Of a DNA stretch of 64,000 bases, positions 1-9,324 are shown piece after piece. The position numbers and the translations under genes were made by a program. The first letter of the stretch is position 1; each line of letters begins with the position of its first letter. The stretch covers positions 248,001-312,000 of the forward strand of contig NZ_FOCZ01000009.1 in NCBI RefSeq assembly GCF_900110245.1, written 5' to 3'. The DNA comes from Niastella yeongjuensis (GTDB taxonomy: Bacteria; Bacteroidota; Bacteroidia; Chitinophagales; Chitinophagaceae). The notes under the pieces were generated by a model. The model saw only the letters and a program-made list of their open reading frames with translations. It was not told the DNA's origin and ran no database searches.

Positions 1-1
1 G

Positions 2-1147
2 TTCTTATTTATCGATGAGAAGATCATTAACCTAATGCAGGTGAACGAAAAACCGACAGGCGGTTCATCCGTTCAAACCTATGGCTGGATCCTGGGCCTT
101 ATAGCAGAAGGGCAGGAAGTACAGGTTATGACCAGGATCGATAGCAAAACGGTATTGAAAGAAGAATGCAAGAACATTAAGATCGTTCCGATGTATGATT
201 TCAACAAAGGCATCCGCTGGTTCCGCTGGATCTATTACCGGCTGCCGCATATGTATAAAAAAATTAAACGCGCCAAGCCAGATTATCTTTATTCGGGGAT
301 TGCAGGCTGGACCACCCTGTTGCTGACAATGACCTGCCGGATACTGCATGTTAAATACATTCAGCGCATCTCCAGCGACGCACACCTCGACAAACGGTAC
401 CGCGATACATACTCTGCCATTCAGCATTTTATATTGTATTGGGGCCTCAGGATGTCGCACCATATTTTATGCCAGAACAATTACCAGCTGTTAAAGATCA
501 AAAAGAAGTTTCCGAACAAATCGGCCATAAAGATTTTAAATCCCCATTACTTAGACCATCAGGAGCTACCCGCCAATGAACACGCTTCAGGTTATATCGC
601 GTGGCTTGGCTTGTACAGGTATCCCAAAAACCTTAAGCTGTTATTTCAGGTTGCCAGCCTTTTAAAAAAAGAACAGTTTTGGATTGCAGGAAAGGCCGGT
701 TCAAACAGTGATGAAGAAACCACCACCTATCTGGAAAAACTAAAGAAGTTACCGAATGTACATTTTCCAGGTTTTTTAGAAAGAACACAGGTGCTTCCTT
801 TTTTGGCTAAAGCAAAATTTTTATTGAATACGTCCCGGTTCGAAGGGTTCAGCAATACCTTTCTGGAATCGTGGGCGGTTGGCACACCTGTTATGTCGAC
901 CGTTAACGTTAACCCCGATTCAATCATTTCCAATCACCAGCTTGGCATAGTGTATACCGATGTATTTGATTTGAGCAGACAACATGCTACCCTGACGAAG
1001 GAACAGTACCAGCTGATGTCTGAGAATGCCCGGCAATATGTAACCCACTATCATGGTTACAGAATAGTAACCCAGCAATTACTTACTTATCTATCGAAGA
1101 CGGATAAGCCCATCACCAGTAGTAGTTACCTTAATGCTCCTGCCTAG
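2..1147 (+). CDS. GT4 glycosyltransferase, 5' end cut by the window edge
   Basis: A family 4 (GT-B fold) glycosyltransferase that probably adds one sugar to the lipid-linked repeat unit of an exopolysaccharide at the cytoplasmic membrane face. The first in-window ATG is at 35, but the frame is open to the left edge and reads FLFIDEKIINLMQVNEKP, which is the usual first beta strand of a GT4 protein. The true start therefore lies upstream, and the ATG at 35 is internal. The C-terminal half carries the nucleotide-sugar motif FEGFSNTFLE (E-x7-E) followed by AVGTPV. It is the first visible gene of a co-directional operon; the next gene starts 27 bp downstream. Donor and acceptor cannot be told from sequence. 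Confidence 0.9.
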   Translation, partial: FLFIDEKIINLMQVNEKPTGGSSVQTYGWILGLIAEGQEVQVMTRIDSKTVLKEECKNIKIVPMYDFNKGIRWFRWIYYRLPHMYKKIKRAKPDYLYSGIAGWTTLLLTMTCRILHVKYIQRISSDAHLDKRYRDTYSAIQHFILYWGLRMSHHILCQNNYQLLKIKKKFPNKSAIKILNPHYLDHQELPANEHASGYIAWLGLYRYPKNLKLLFQVASLLKKEQFWIAGKAGSNSDEETTTYLEKLKKLPNVHFPGFLERTQVLPFLAKAKFLLNTSRFEGFSNTFLESWAVGTPVMSTVNVNPDSIISNHQLGIVYTDVFDLSRQHATLTKEQYQLMSENARQYVTHYHGYRIVTQQLLTYLSKTDKPITSSSYLNAPA

Positions 1148-1174
1148 TATACTTTACAAAGAAAATTTCATTAC

Positions 1175-2341
1175 ATGAAACCAAACCATCAAAAGACCCG
1201 TATACTTTTCTTTATAGGCAGTATAAAAGGGGGCGGCAAAGAAAGGCGACTTATAGAGTTGCTTACTTATCTGAAACAAAAAGAAGAATATGAATTAATG
1301 GTGGTAGTGACAGATCCCATGATTGAATATCCTTCCTTTTACAAACTAAACATCAATTACCAGGTTATTCGAAAATGGTGGAAAAAGAACGACCTGAGCG
1401 TTTTTTATAAGTTCTATAAAAAATGCAGACAATTTAAACCACACATCATTCATACCTGGGGGCGAATGCAATCCCTATTCGCCATCCCGGCTGCCGTAGG
1501 ACAGGGAATACCGCTGGTAAACAGTCAGATAACCGGTGCCCCATCCAACGTTACCAGGTGGTCGTTAAACGGCATCATCGATCAGATCAATTTTTTCTTT
1601 TCAAAGATCGTTCTCTCCAACTCACAGGCAGGGTTGAATGCCTTCAATCCACCGGTCCGGAAAACCCGGGTAATTTATAACGGTATCAACCTCTCCCGTT
1701 TTGAAAACCTGTGTGCCCTGGAATCGATAAAACTAAAATATGGCATCAGTACTCCCTATGCCGTAGTAATGGTGGCCTCGTTCTCGGATAAAAAGGATTA
1801 TCCATTATTCTTCAGCATAGCTGAACAAATTACCCGAACGCGAGACGATATCAGTTTTGTGGCAGTGGGCGATGGTACCAACCTGGCGGATGTGGAGCGA
1901 TACGAGGGGCAGTTAACCAGCAATACCAGGATAATCTTCACCGGAAGGATCAGTGATGTAGAAGCATTGGTGAACTGCTGTACCGTTGGCGTGCTTTTTT
2001 CGAATAAGATAAGCGGAGAAGGGATCTCCAACTCCATCATTGAATACATGAGCCTGGCCAAACCTGTAATCGCAAATGATGCCGGTGGTACAAAAGAGAT
2101 CGTACACGACCAGCTGAATGGATACCTGATTGCCGATCATACGGAAAAAGAGATTGCCGCATTGATCACCGGTTTGATAGATGACCCTGAAAGATGCGCC
2201 GCATTTGGGAAAGCAGGAAGAAGGATCATTGAAACATCATTTTCCCTGAACAGAATGGGAAAAGCATTTATGCAAACCTACCAGGATGTTCTATCGGGAG
2301 AGGATTTAAAAGAAGGGAAACCCAGTATTTTATTACCATGA
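1175..2341 (+). CDS. GT4 glycosyltransferase (388 aa)
   Basis: A second GT-B glycosyltransferase of family 4. The N-terminus has the acceptor-side glycine loop (GSIKGGGKERR, about residues 13-23), and the C-terminal domain has SGEGISNSIIEYMSLAKPVI with the E-x7-E pair, followed by the NDAGGTKEIV segment that usually contacts the nucleotide sugar. The length is normal for the family and there is no signal peptide. It lies 27 bp after the previous glycosyltransferase and 11 bp before the next, so co-translation in the exopolysaccharide operon is likely. Substrate specificity is not predictable here. Confidence 0.92.
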   Translation: MKPNHQKTRILFFIGSIKGGGKERRLIELLTYLKQKEEYELMVVVTDPMIEYPSFYKLNINYQVIRKWWKKNDLSVFYKFYKKCRQFKPHIIHTWGRMQSLFAIPAAVGQGIPLVNSQITGAPSNVTRWSLNGIIDQINFFFSKIVLSNSQAGLNAFNPPVRKTRVIYNGINLSRFENLCALESIKLKYGISTPYAVVMVASFSDKKDYPLFFSIAEQITRTRDDISFVAVGDGTNLADVERYEGQLTSNTRIIFTGRISDVEALVNCCTVGVLFSNKISGEGISNSIIEYMSLAKPVIANDAGGTKEIVHDQLNGYLIADHTEKEIAALITGLIDDPERCAAFGKAGRRIIETSFSLNRMGKAFMQTYQDVLSGEDLKEGKPSILLP

Positions 2342-2352
2342 TATTTTGATTT

Positions 2353-3402
2353 ATGAAAGTGCTATTTGTTTGCAGCGGCAATAATAAAGATTTCGACATT
2401 ATTCCCTTTATTAAGGACCAGGGCGAGTCATTGAAAGGCGAAGGCGTACAGGTTGATTATTTCCCGGTTGTTGGAAAGGGTTTGTGGGGTTATGTAAAAG
2501 CCGGTTTCCGACTTCGCAAATTGCTGGATAAGAAACGCTACAACCTCATACATGCACACTTCACCTATTGTGGCTGGACTGCACTGATAGGGGCCGGAAG
2601 AAAATTACCCGTTGTATTGTCGCTCATGGGCACCGATGCCAATGGCGAGTACAAAGGGAAAAACAAAGTGGTGTTGAAAAGCAGGATCTCGTCTTTTCTT
2701 ACCTGGCTAATACAGCCTTTCGTAAGCGCGGTTATTTCCAAATCGTCGAATATTTCCGAATCGGTGTACAAAAAAGAGAAGTCGTACATCATTCCCAACG
2801 GGGTAGACCTTCAGAAATTCAAACCGCTGCCTGCCGATGAGAACAACGGCCATTTAGCTGCCAACGGGAAAAAGAAAGTGTTGTTCCTGGGCAGCAGAAC
2901 CAAAACCGGAAAGAATTTCCCATTAGCGCAGGCAGCGGTTCAACAACCAGGTATGGAGCATATAGAATTGATCTCGCCCTACCCGGTTTCGCATGAAGAT
3001 ATACCCTGGTATATGAATGAGGCAGATCTATTGGTATTCCCTTCTTTTATGGAAGGTTCACCGAATGTTATTAAAGAAGCCATGGCTTGTAATTGCCCCA
3101 TTGTTTCTACCGATGTGGGTGATGTTAAATGGGTGTTTGGTAATACTCCCGGCTGTTACATCGCCTCCTTTGACCCCAAAGATTTCGCCAATAAGATCAA
3201 CCAGGCATTGAATGTTTCACTAAACAATGGCAGAACCAACGGCAGACAACGCATTATTGATCTTGGACTGGATATGGATACAGTTGCCCGGCGGATCGTT
3301 GACGTATACAAAAGAGCCCTTTCAGGCACCTATGAGTTTTCCAGTATTCCTAACAGCCATGTTAAACCGGCGAAACCGGAGAAAATGGCAATAAAAAATT
3401 GA
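2353..3402 (+). CDS. GT4 glycosyltransferase (349 aa)
   Basis: A third GT4-type glycosyltransferase in tandem. It begins MKVLFVCSGNN, and its mid-protein HAHFTYCGWTALIG and IPNGVDLQKFKP are typical of the family. The C-terminal donor site reads FMEGSPNVIKEAMACNCPIV, which holds the E-x7-E motif. The C-terminal tail of about 20 residues is lysine- and proline-rich and probably disordered. Three successive GT4 genes imply a repeat unit with several different linkages. The gene is 11 bp downstream of its neighbour. Confidence 0.92.
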   Translation: MKVLFVCSGNNKDFDIIPFIKDQGESLKGEGVQVDYFPVVGKGLWGYVKAGFRLRKLLDKKRYNLIHAHFTYCGWTALIGAGRKLPVVLSLMGTDANGEYKGKNKVVLKSRISSFLTWLIQPFVSAVISKSSNISESVYKKEKSYIIPNGVDLQKFKPLPADENNGHLAANGKKKVLFLGSRTKTGKNFPLAQAAVQQPGMEHIELISPYPVSHEDIPWYMNEADLLVFPSFMEGSPNVIKEAMACNCPIVSTDVGDVKWVFGNTPGCYIASFDPKDFANKINQALNVSLNNGRTNGRQRIIDLGLDMDTVARRIVDVYKRALSGTYEFSSIPNSHVKPAKPEKMAIKN

Positions 3403-3427
3403 TTTATGACCCCTAATTACGATTGTT

Positions 3428-4414
3428 ATGAACAAAAATCTCAGAAACATGCTTGGGTATTTGGCGGCCAATACACTGATCCTGACAGGCCGGGTAAAAC
3501 AAGCTACCAGAAAAGCGCTAGACACTGAATGCATCCTCTCCCTGTATTATCACAAACCAGGAAAAGATGAATTTGAGTTCAGCATCAAATGGCTAAAGAG
3601 CCAGGGGTTCAATTTCATTAGCCCCCACGATCTGGAAAGAGTAATGAACAGGGAAATACCTTTTCCTAAAGGAGCCGTACTACTCACTGTTGACGATGGC
3701 TGGCAAACCAATGTGACCAATGTAGTGGAAGTGGCCAACAGAAACCAGGTGCCCGTTACCATTTTTGTTTCAACCACCCCCGCAGAAGAGGGTACCTACT
3801 GGTGGTCGTATGTAACCCAGGCAAAGCGCCAGGGATTGACCAGCTTTTCAAAACACGCGTTGAAAAAAATGCCGGAAGAAGAACGGCTTAAAATACTAAA
3901 GGATATTAAACAGATGATTTACCCCGGCCGCGATGCCATGACGGTAGATCAGGTTAAAATGGTGGCCAACTCGCCTTATGTGACCATCGGCTCCCACACC
4001 CAAACACACCCGATCCTGATCAACTGTCCGGAAATGCAGGTGTACGAAGAGCTGAAGGGATCACGGCAAAAGCTGGAATCATGGATAGGCAAAGAGGTGG
4101 TTTATTTTGCTTATCCCAATGGCGACTACAGCCGGCGCGAAATAAAGATCCTGAAAACGTTGAATTACCGGCTGGCATTTTCTGCGCAACCCCAATACCT
4201 GACCCCGGCCTTACTGAATGAAAGTTTTACCATCCCAAGGTTTGGCTTTTTAGAAGGCGCCTCCAGTGCAGAAAACATCTGCCGCATGACAGGGGTTTGG
4301 CAGCCTATGATGCGCAAACTGACGTACCGGGGTGATGCACAACCGAAAAAAGACAAAAGGTGGTTCAAGGACCTGTTCCTTGGCGAAGACCGCATACAGA
4401 AATTAGACTTATAG
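3428..4414 (+). CDS. Polysaccharide deacetylase (NodB/CE4 family)
   Basis: A CE4 carbohydrate esterase that would remove N- or O-acetyl groups from the polysaccharide or a precursor. Motif 1 is TVDDG (Asp89 and Asp90, the catalytic base and a metal ligand) and motif 2 is SHTQTHP (His190 and His194, the metal ligands). YPNGDYS near residue 225 matches motif 3. No cleavable signal peptide is convincing; the N-terminal stretch MLGYLAANTLILTG could be a weak hydrophobic anchor, so whether it acts inside or outside the cytoplasm is open. Its place among glycosyltransferases points to modification of the exopolysaccharide. Confidence 0.88.
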   Translation: MNKNLRNMLGYLAANTLILTGRVKQATRKALDTECILSLYYHKPGKDEFEFSIKWLKSQGFNFISPHDLERVMNREIPFPKGAVLLTVDDGWQTNVTNVVEVANRNQVPVTIFVSTTPAEEGTYWWSYVTQAKRQGLTSFSKHALKKMPEEERLKILKDIKQMIYPGRDAMTVDQVKMVANSPYVTIGSHTQTHPILINCPEMQVYEELKGSRQKLESWIGKEVVYFAYPNGDYSRREIKILKTLNYRLAFSAQPQYLTPALLNESFTIPRFGFLEGASSAENICRMTGVWQPMMRKLTYRGDAQPKKDKRWFKDLFLGEDRIQKLDL

Positions 4415-4424
4415 TACAAGGGGT

Positions 4425-5444
4425 ATGAAAATCCTTTTCGACATAAAACATCCCGCCCAGCTGAATTTATTTAAAGGGCTCACCAATGAGCTGCGGGAAG
4501 AAAACTGGGACGTAACCATCTGTTATCTGGAAAGAGGGAAATTGCCCAACATCATAAAAAGGGAATATCCCAATTTTCAACTCGTGCCGGTAGGCAGCAG
4601 CCACGGTACCCGCTGGTCGATACTTTGGAATGGCAATATAAAACGTACACTGGCTTTCCTCGATCTGATCAAAAAGGAGAATTTCAATATCTGTGTGGCA
4701 GCAAGCAGTATACCACTGGCCCTGGCCTGTAAAATTGCCGGTATCCCCATCATTCAGTTTTACGACGATCCCGAGCGTAAACAGGTGAACCAGATCAATG
4801 CCCGCCTGTCGACCCAGTTGTTCTTTCCTCCCATTGTAAAAAAGAACCATAAAGTATCGGTTTTTAACTGTCTGAAAGAATGGAGTTATTTAAGCCCGAA
4901 ACGGTTCCAGCCAAACGAAGCTATACCAGCGAAACACGGGCTCATTCCCTATGATTACATTTTCGTAAGGGAAGTAAGCAATAAGTCATTTAACTATTAT
5001 AACCAGCAGGATGGGATCATCGGAAGTTTTGCCGGCCGGATACAATCCAACACAAAAGTTATTCTATCACTCGAAGATAAAAGCCTGGCCGGCAGGTACC
5101 CGAAACACTGGACCATTTTGCAGGAGCCGGTTGACGATATTCACTCCCTGATCTATTATTCCAGGATGGTGCTATCATCGGGCGATAGCATGGCAAGGGA
5201 AGGCGGCATGCTGGGCGTACCAAGCGTATACTGTGGCATCAGGCATATGAAGGCGAATGATCTGTTGGTACAACTAGGCATGCTGGAACATTTACCAACT
5301 GACAGCGCACTGCCTTTTATAAACAAGACACTACAGATAAAATTCAATGTGGAAAACCAAACCCGGGTTCGAAACAAATTGCTCGATCAATGGGATGACA
5401 TGACAGCATTCATGAAAGAGCAGATCACTCGCTATAAAATGTAA
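4425..5444 (+). CDS. DUF354 family protein (GT-B-like, unknown reaction)
   Basis: The sequence begins MKILFDIKHPAQLNLFK, the hallmark of DUF354 proteins, which are distantly related to UDP-GlcNAc 2-epimerases and GT-B glycosyltransferases. Near residue 255 there is SSGDSMAREGGMLGVPSVY, which resembles the donor-binding loop (S/G-D-S-x-x-x-E) of that superfamily. DUF354 genes are common in surface-polysaccharide clusters, but their reaction is not established. It starts 10 bp after the deacetylase and ends 4 bp before the dehydrogenase, so translational coupling is likely. Confidence 0.82.
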   Translation: MKILFDIKHPAQLNLFKGLTNELREENWDVTICYLERGKLPNIIKREYPNFQLVPVGSSHGTRWSILWNGNIKRTLAFLDLIKKENFNICVAASSIPLALACKIAGIPIIQFYDDPERKQVNQINARLSTQLFFPPIVKKNHKVSVFNCLKEWSYLSPKRFQPNEAIPAKHGLIPYDYIFVREVSNKSFNYYNQQDGIIGSFAGRIQSNTKVILSLEDKSLAGRYPKHWTILQEPVDDIHSLIYYSRMVLSSGDSMAREGGMLGVPSVYCGIRHMKANDLLVQLGMLEHLPTDSALPFINKTLQIKFNVENQTRVRNKLLDQWDDMTAFMKEQITRYKM

Positions 5445-5448
5445 GTTT

Positions 5449-6756
5449 ATGATAATCTCAATTTTTGGACTAGGATATGTAGGATGCGTTAGTCTTGGGT
5501 GTCTCGCCAAAAACGGGCATGAAGTGATAGGTGTGGATGTAAGCAGTTTCAAGGTTGACCTCATCAACCAGGGTAAACCAACCATCATTGAAAAAGACAT
5601 TAACGACATCATCCGGGATGGCTTTGAAAATGGCCGCATTTCCGCTACCGATTGCCCTGAAGAAGCAGTGAACAATTCGGAAGTAAGTATTATCTGCGTA
5701 GGCACTCCCCCCTCTGCAAACGGGCACCTGGACCTATCCTATATTTTCAAAACAGCCGAGCAAATTGGCAAAGCACTAAAAACAAAAGACAGCTTTCACA
5801 CCATAGTGATCCGAAGCACTGTGGTACCGGGTACCAACTATCGCTATGGCAAGATCGTGGAAGAATTTTCCGGAAAGAAAAGAGGAGAACATTTTTCGGT
5901 GGTCTCTAACCCGGAATTCTTACGCGAAGGATCAGCAGTACACGACTATTATCATCCTTCAGTTACCGTAATAGGCGGCGACAACAGTTATGCCATGGAA
6001 AAAGTGGCTTCAATCTACAGCTGCCTCGATTGCCCCATTGAAATAACCGATGTTAAAGTAGCAGAGATCATCAAGTATGTGAACAATTCATTCCATGCGC
6101 TGAAGATCGCATTCACCAATGAAATAGGAACCATTTGCAAGGCGCTGACCATCGATCCGTTTAAAGTGATGGACCTGTTTTGCAAAGACACCAGACTGAA
6201 CATTTCAACGGCTTATATGAAACCGGGTTTTGTTTATGGCGGTTCGTGCCTGCCCAAAGACCTGAAGGGACTGGTGACCATGGGCCACGATAATTACCTG
6301 GACACACCCGTGCTGGCTATGATCAATTCCAGCAATGAACAGCACAAGAAAAAAGCCTTCGAACTGGTAAGCAGCAAGGGCAAGAAAAACGTTTGCCTGG
6401 TAGGCTTAAGTTTTAAGGAAGGTACAGACGACCTGCGGTTCAGTCCATATGTTGAACTGGCAGAAACCCTTATTGGGAAAGGATACCATGTTACCATTTA
6501 TGATGAATATGTACGACTGTCAAAACTGATCGGCGCCAACAAGGCTTACATCAATGAGCGATTGCCGCATTTATCTGAACACCTCACCTATAATCTTGAA
6601 TCCGCTATTTCTGAAAATGACGTGGTGATCATAAGCCATAAGAATTTTGACGCAAAAACCTACCGCCACTTATTGCAGGAGAAAACAGCAATAATAGACC
6701 TGGCAAGAATTCATGAGTTGGAGACCTTATCCAATTATGAAGGTATTTGCTGGTAA
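5449..6756 (+). CDS. algD: GDP-mannose 6-dehydrogenase (AlgD-like)
   Basis: An NAD-dependent nucleotide-sugar dehydrogenase of the UDP-Glc/GDP-Man dehydrogenase family, oxidising the C6 hydroxyl to a carboxylate in two steps. The N-terminal Rossmann motif is FGLGYVG (residues 6-12), and the catalytic cysteine is Cys267 in GGSCLPKD. Several details fit AlgD (GDP-mannose to GDP-mannuronate) better than UDP-glucose dehydrogenase: FGLGYVGCVSLGCLAKNGHE, GVDVSS, VGTPPSANGHLDL, and the C-terminus EGICW, which is also the end of Pseudomonas AlgD as I recall it. It would supply a uronic acid for this operon's polymer. The UDP-glucose or UDP-ManNAc alternatives are less likely but not excluded. Confidence 0.82.
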   Translation: MIISIFGLGYVGCVSLGCLAKNGHEVIGVDVSSFKVDLINQGKPTIIEKDINDIIRDGFENGRISATDCPEEAVNNSEVSIICVGTPPSANGHLDLSYIFKTAEQIGKALKTKDSFHTIVIRSTVVPGTNYRYGKIVEEFSGKKRGEHFSVVSNPEFLREGSAVHDYYHPSVTVIGGDNSYAMEKVASIYSCLDCPIEITDVKVAEIIKYVNNSFHALKIAFTNEIGTICKALTIDPFKVMDLFCKDTRLNISTAYMKPGFVYGGSCLPKDLKGLVTMGHDNYLDTPVLAMINSSNEQHKKKAFELVSSKGKKNVCLVGLSFKEGTDDLRFSPYVELAETLIGKGYHVTIYDEYVRLSKLIGANKAYINERLPHLSEHLTYNLESAISENDVVIISHKNFDAKTYRHLLQEKTAIIDLARIHELETLSNYEGICW

Positions 6757-6792
6757 TCAGTCTTTCTTATTAACCATTTAAAGCTTGCGGCC

Positions 6793-8169
6793 ATGCCTGG
6801 TCAAAAAATAAAGCAGGATATCCCATATCTGGCGATAGACCTGCTCCCACTCTTTTTTATTTTACCCCTCGCCCACTACTTTTTTAGGGATTTCAAATAT
6901 TCAAAGGGCGAATGGATCACTTTATCAGTTATCGCTTTTCTGTGGTGCCTGATCGAATACATGGGAAAACACCGGTTCTCCGGTTCGTACCAGAAATTTC
7001 AGGACCGTATCTCCAGCCATTTCAAGGCGTATCTCACCCTGCTCATAATTGAATGTGCCATACTTTGGCTGCTACCGGCGCCTGCCGTTTTCTATAAACA
7101 CCTCATCTCCGTTACGCTCGGTGTTTACGGCCTTGACCTCGTGATCAACTTCCTGATCATCGAGATCATAAGTGTTAATGCCGCCAACCAGAAATATGTT
7201 ATTGTAGCCGGCACGGGTAATAAAGCAAAGATCATTGAAGACCAGGTGAGCGCCAGCCATAACAGCAGTTATCACCTGAAAGGGTTTATCAGCTGCGATC
7301 AATTGGAAGAATGTGTGATTGAAAGTAAAAAAGTGCTGACCAACCTGGACAATATCAATCAATTTCTACAGGTCAACGACATCGATGAAATTGTAATTGC
7401 CCTGCCGGATGATCAGAAAAAGAATATTCTACAGATATTGTCTATTGCCGATTATTACGGCATCCGCGTGAGATATGTGCTGGACTATCATGAATTATTT
7501 GGCAACCATTATAAGATCACGCGAATGGGGCAGGTTGATACAGTGAATATAAGAGAGTTACCCATTGATGGAAAAATGGCCGGATTCTTTAAAAACTGTT
7601 TTGATAAAGTATTTGCAGCCATAGCGCTTATTTGCCTGTTGCCTATATTTCTGGTTGTTGCGCTCCTTATAAAATTAGAATCAGCCGGTCCTGTTTTCTA
7701 TTGCCCCATCCGCATAGGAAAAGGCGGCAAGCCCTTTAAAGTGTACAAGTTTAGAAGCATGCGGGAAAATGATGACTGCTCCGGCGGCACCCGCTCCACT
7801 GAATGCAACGATCCCCGCATCACCCGCCTGGGCAGGATACTAAGAAAATACAGCATCGACGAACTGCCTCAATTTATTAATGTACTGCGGGGAAGCATGA
7901 GCGTGGTAGGCCCCCGGCCACACAGAAGATTTTTGAATCGCCAGTTACAGGAAAATGTTTATCACTACATGCTGCGGCAATACGTGAAGCCTGGTTTAAC
8001 CGGCTGGGCACAGGTGAACGGCTGGCGGGGACCCACTGATACAGAAGAACAAAAACGGCAACGCACCCTGCACGATCTCTGGTATATCGAGAACTGGTCG
8101 TTCCGCCTGGATATAAAAATTATCGTTCTTACCATCTTCAGCCCCAAAGCACACAAAGCTGCTTTTTGA
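6793..8169 (+). CDS. Polyprenyl-phosphate sugar-1-phosphate transferase (WcaJ type)
   Basis: The initiating transferase that moves a sugar-1-phosphate from a nucleotide sugar to undecaprenyl phosphate, starting the repeat unit. The N-terminus has several hydrophobic segments (about residues 10-120), followed by a CoA-binding-like domain (about 130-255, VIVAGTGNKAKIIEDQ), a further membrane segment (about 270-295) and the catalytic bacterial sugar transferase domain with KVYKFRSMR, DELPQFINVLRGSMS and VVGPRPH. The length of 458 aa is usual. Its presence says the operon uses a lipid-linked Wzx/Wzy-like route; no flippase or polymerase lies in the window. Confidence 0.92.
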   Translation: MPGQKIKQDIPYLAIDLLPLFFILPLAHYFFRDFKYSKGEWITLSVIAFLWCLIEYMGKHRFSGSYQKFQDRISSHFKAYLTLLIIECAILWLLPAPAVFYKHLISVTLGVYGLDLVINFLIIEIISVNAANQKYVIVAGTGNKAKIIEDQVSASHNSSYHLKGFISCDQLEECVIESKKVLTNLDNINQFLQVNDIDEIVIALPDDQKKNILQILSIADYYGIRVRYVLDYHELFGNHYKITRMGQVDTVNIRELPIDGKMAGFFKNCFDKVFAAIALICLLPIFLVVALLIKLESAGPVFYCPIRIGKGGKPFKVYKFRSMRENDDCSGGTRSTECNDPRITRLGRILRKYSIDELPQFINVLRGSMSVVGPRPHRRFLNRQLQENVYHYMLRQYVKPGLTGWAQVNGWRGPTDTEEQKRQRTLHDLWYIENWSFRLDIKIIVLTIFSPKAHKAAF

Positions 8170-8203
8170 TAATCCATATTTACAACCTTTAAACATGTAG
8201 TTT

Positions 8204-9244
8204 ATGAAACTGACAGCCGCACAATACGAAAAAATTGCGGGCTCTACCTATCTGGTTACAGGAGGAGCTGGCTTTATTGGGTCGCATATTACCGAGTTCT
8301 TATTGAATGCCGGCGCCCGTAAAGTGCGTGTACTTGACAACATGTCAACGGGACATTTTCGAAATATGGCGCCCTTTGCCAACCACTCCCATTTCGAATT
8401 TGCTGAAGGGGATATCTGTAACGTGGATACCTGCCGTGTTGCCTGCCAGGGAATGGATTATGTTATCCAGGAGGCAACGTTAGGGCCCATTACAATACCC
8501 ATGAATGATGCCATTACGCCCGGAAGTGTAGATGCAAGCGGTTTTTTAAATATACTGGTAGCGGCCTATGAAGCAAAAGTAAAACGTTTTGTATATGCCT
8601 CAAGTTTCTGCACATACGGGAGTGAAGAGACGCCTAAAACAGAAAAGAAAACAGGAGAAACTTATATCGATGAGCAATATGCAGCGCTTTTCACCCGGCT
8701 CTATGGAATGGAAACCATCGGACTGCGGTATTTCAATGTATTTGGCCAGCGACAGGATCCGCAAAGCGAGTATGCAGCCGATATTCCCAAATTTGTGATG
8801 CAGTTTATGCGGCATGAAACGCCGGCTATCAATGGGACCTGCGAAAATGCGCACGATTTTACTTATGTAGAAAATGTAGTGCAAGCCAATATCCTGGCCC
8901 TGCTCACCAGCAACCCCCAGGCAGTTAATCAGGTATATAATATAGGGGTTGATGAAAGAACGTCATTAGATCAGCTCGCCCTCTGCCTCAGGGAATACCT
9001 GAGCGCCTTTGATATAAGCATTAACAATGTTCAAATAGCGCAGAAATATAAGTTGAACGATTCTTTGCATCCGGCATCCTTTATGGACAAAGCCAGGAAA
9101 TTGCTGGGTTATACCCCCGGTTATTCCCTGCGAAATGGCTTATTAAAATCTGTAAGCTGGTATTGGGCGTACCTGCCCCTGTGTAAAAAAGAGATCGAAG
9201 AAAAGAGCCATCGCACGCAGCTGACCAGCGCACTTTCAGCATAA
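8204..9244 (+). CDS. SDR-family UDP-sugar 4-epimerase homologue lacking YxxxK
   Basis: This is closest in pattern to WbpP-type UDP-GlcNAc/GalNAc 4-epimerases. The NAD motif TGGAGFIGS (19-27) and the active-site serine region YASSFCTYG (131-139) are present, and so is GLRYFNVFGQRQDP. Where the family has a P-x-YxxSK segment before ELYADVF, this protein reads GETYIDEQYAALF, so about eight residues containing the catalytic Tyr and Lys are missing. The frame is intact on both sides. Either it is inactive as an epimerase and has another role, or it is a decaying copy. It lies 34 bp after the sugar transferase. Confidence 0.8.
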   Translation: MKLTAAQYEKIAGSTYLVTGGAGFIGSHITEFLLNAGARKVRVLDNMSTGHFRNMAPFANHSHFEFAEGDICNVDTCRVACQGMDYVIQEATLGPITIPMNDAITPGSVDASGFLNILVAAYEAKVKRFVYASSFCTYGSEETPKTEKKTGETYIDEQYAALFTRLYGMETIGLRYFNVFGQRQDPQSEYAADIPKFVMQFMRHETPAINGTCENAHDFTYVENVVQANILALLTSNPQAVNQVYNIGVDERTSLDQLALCLREYLSAFDISINNVQIAQKYKLNDSLHPASFMDKARKLLGYTPGYSLRNGLLKSVSWYWAYLPLCKKEIEEKSHRTQLTSALSA

Positions 9245-9268
9245 ACTATATTCTTCCATGCACTTAGG

Positions 9269-9298
9269 CCCGACGTTCTACCTGGTAGAATGTCGGGT
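9269..9298 (+). terminator. Hairpin at the end of the epimerase gene
   Basis: A 13-bp stem, cccgacgttctac pairing with gtagaatgtcggg (one G-T pair) around a short loop, lies between the epimerase homologue and the CelD-like gene. It is not followed by a clean T-run (tatttc), so it may be a weak terminator, an attenuator or an mRNA processing site rather than a full stop. Confidence 0.5.
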
Positions 9299-9324
9299 AT
9301 TTCAAGACTGAAAATAATTTGCAT

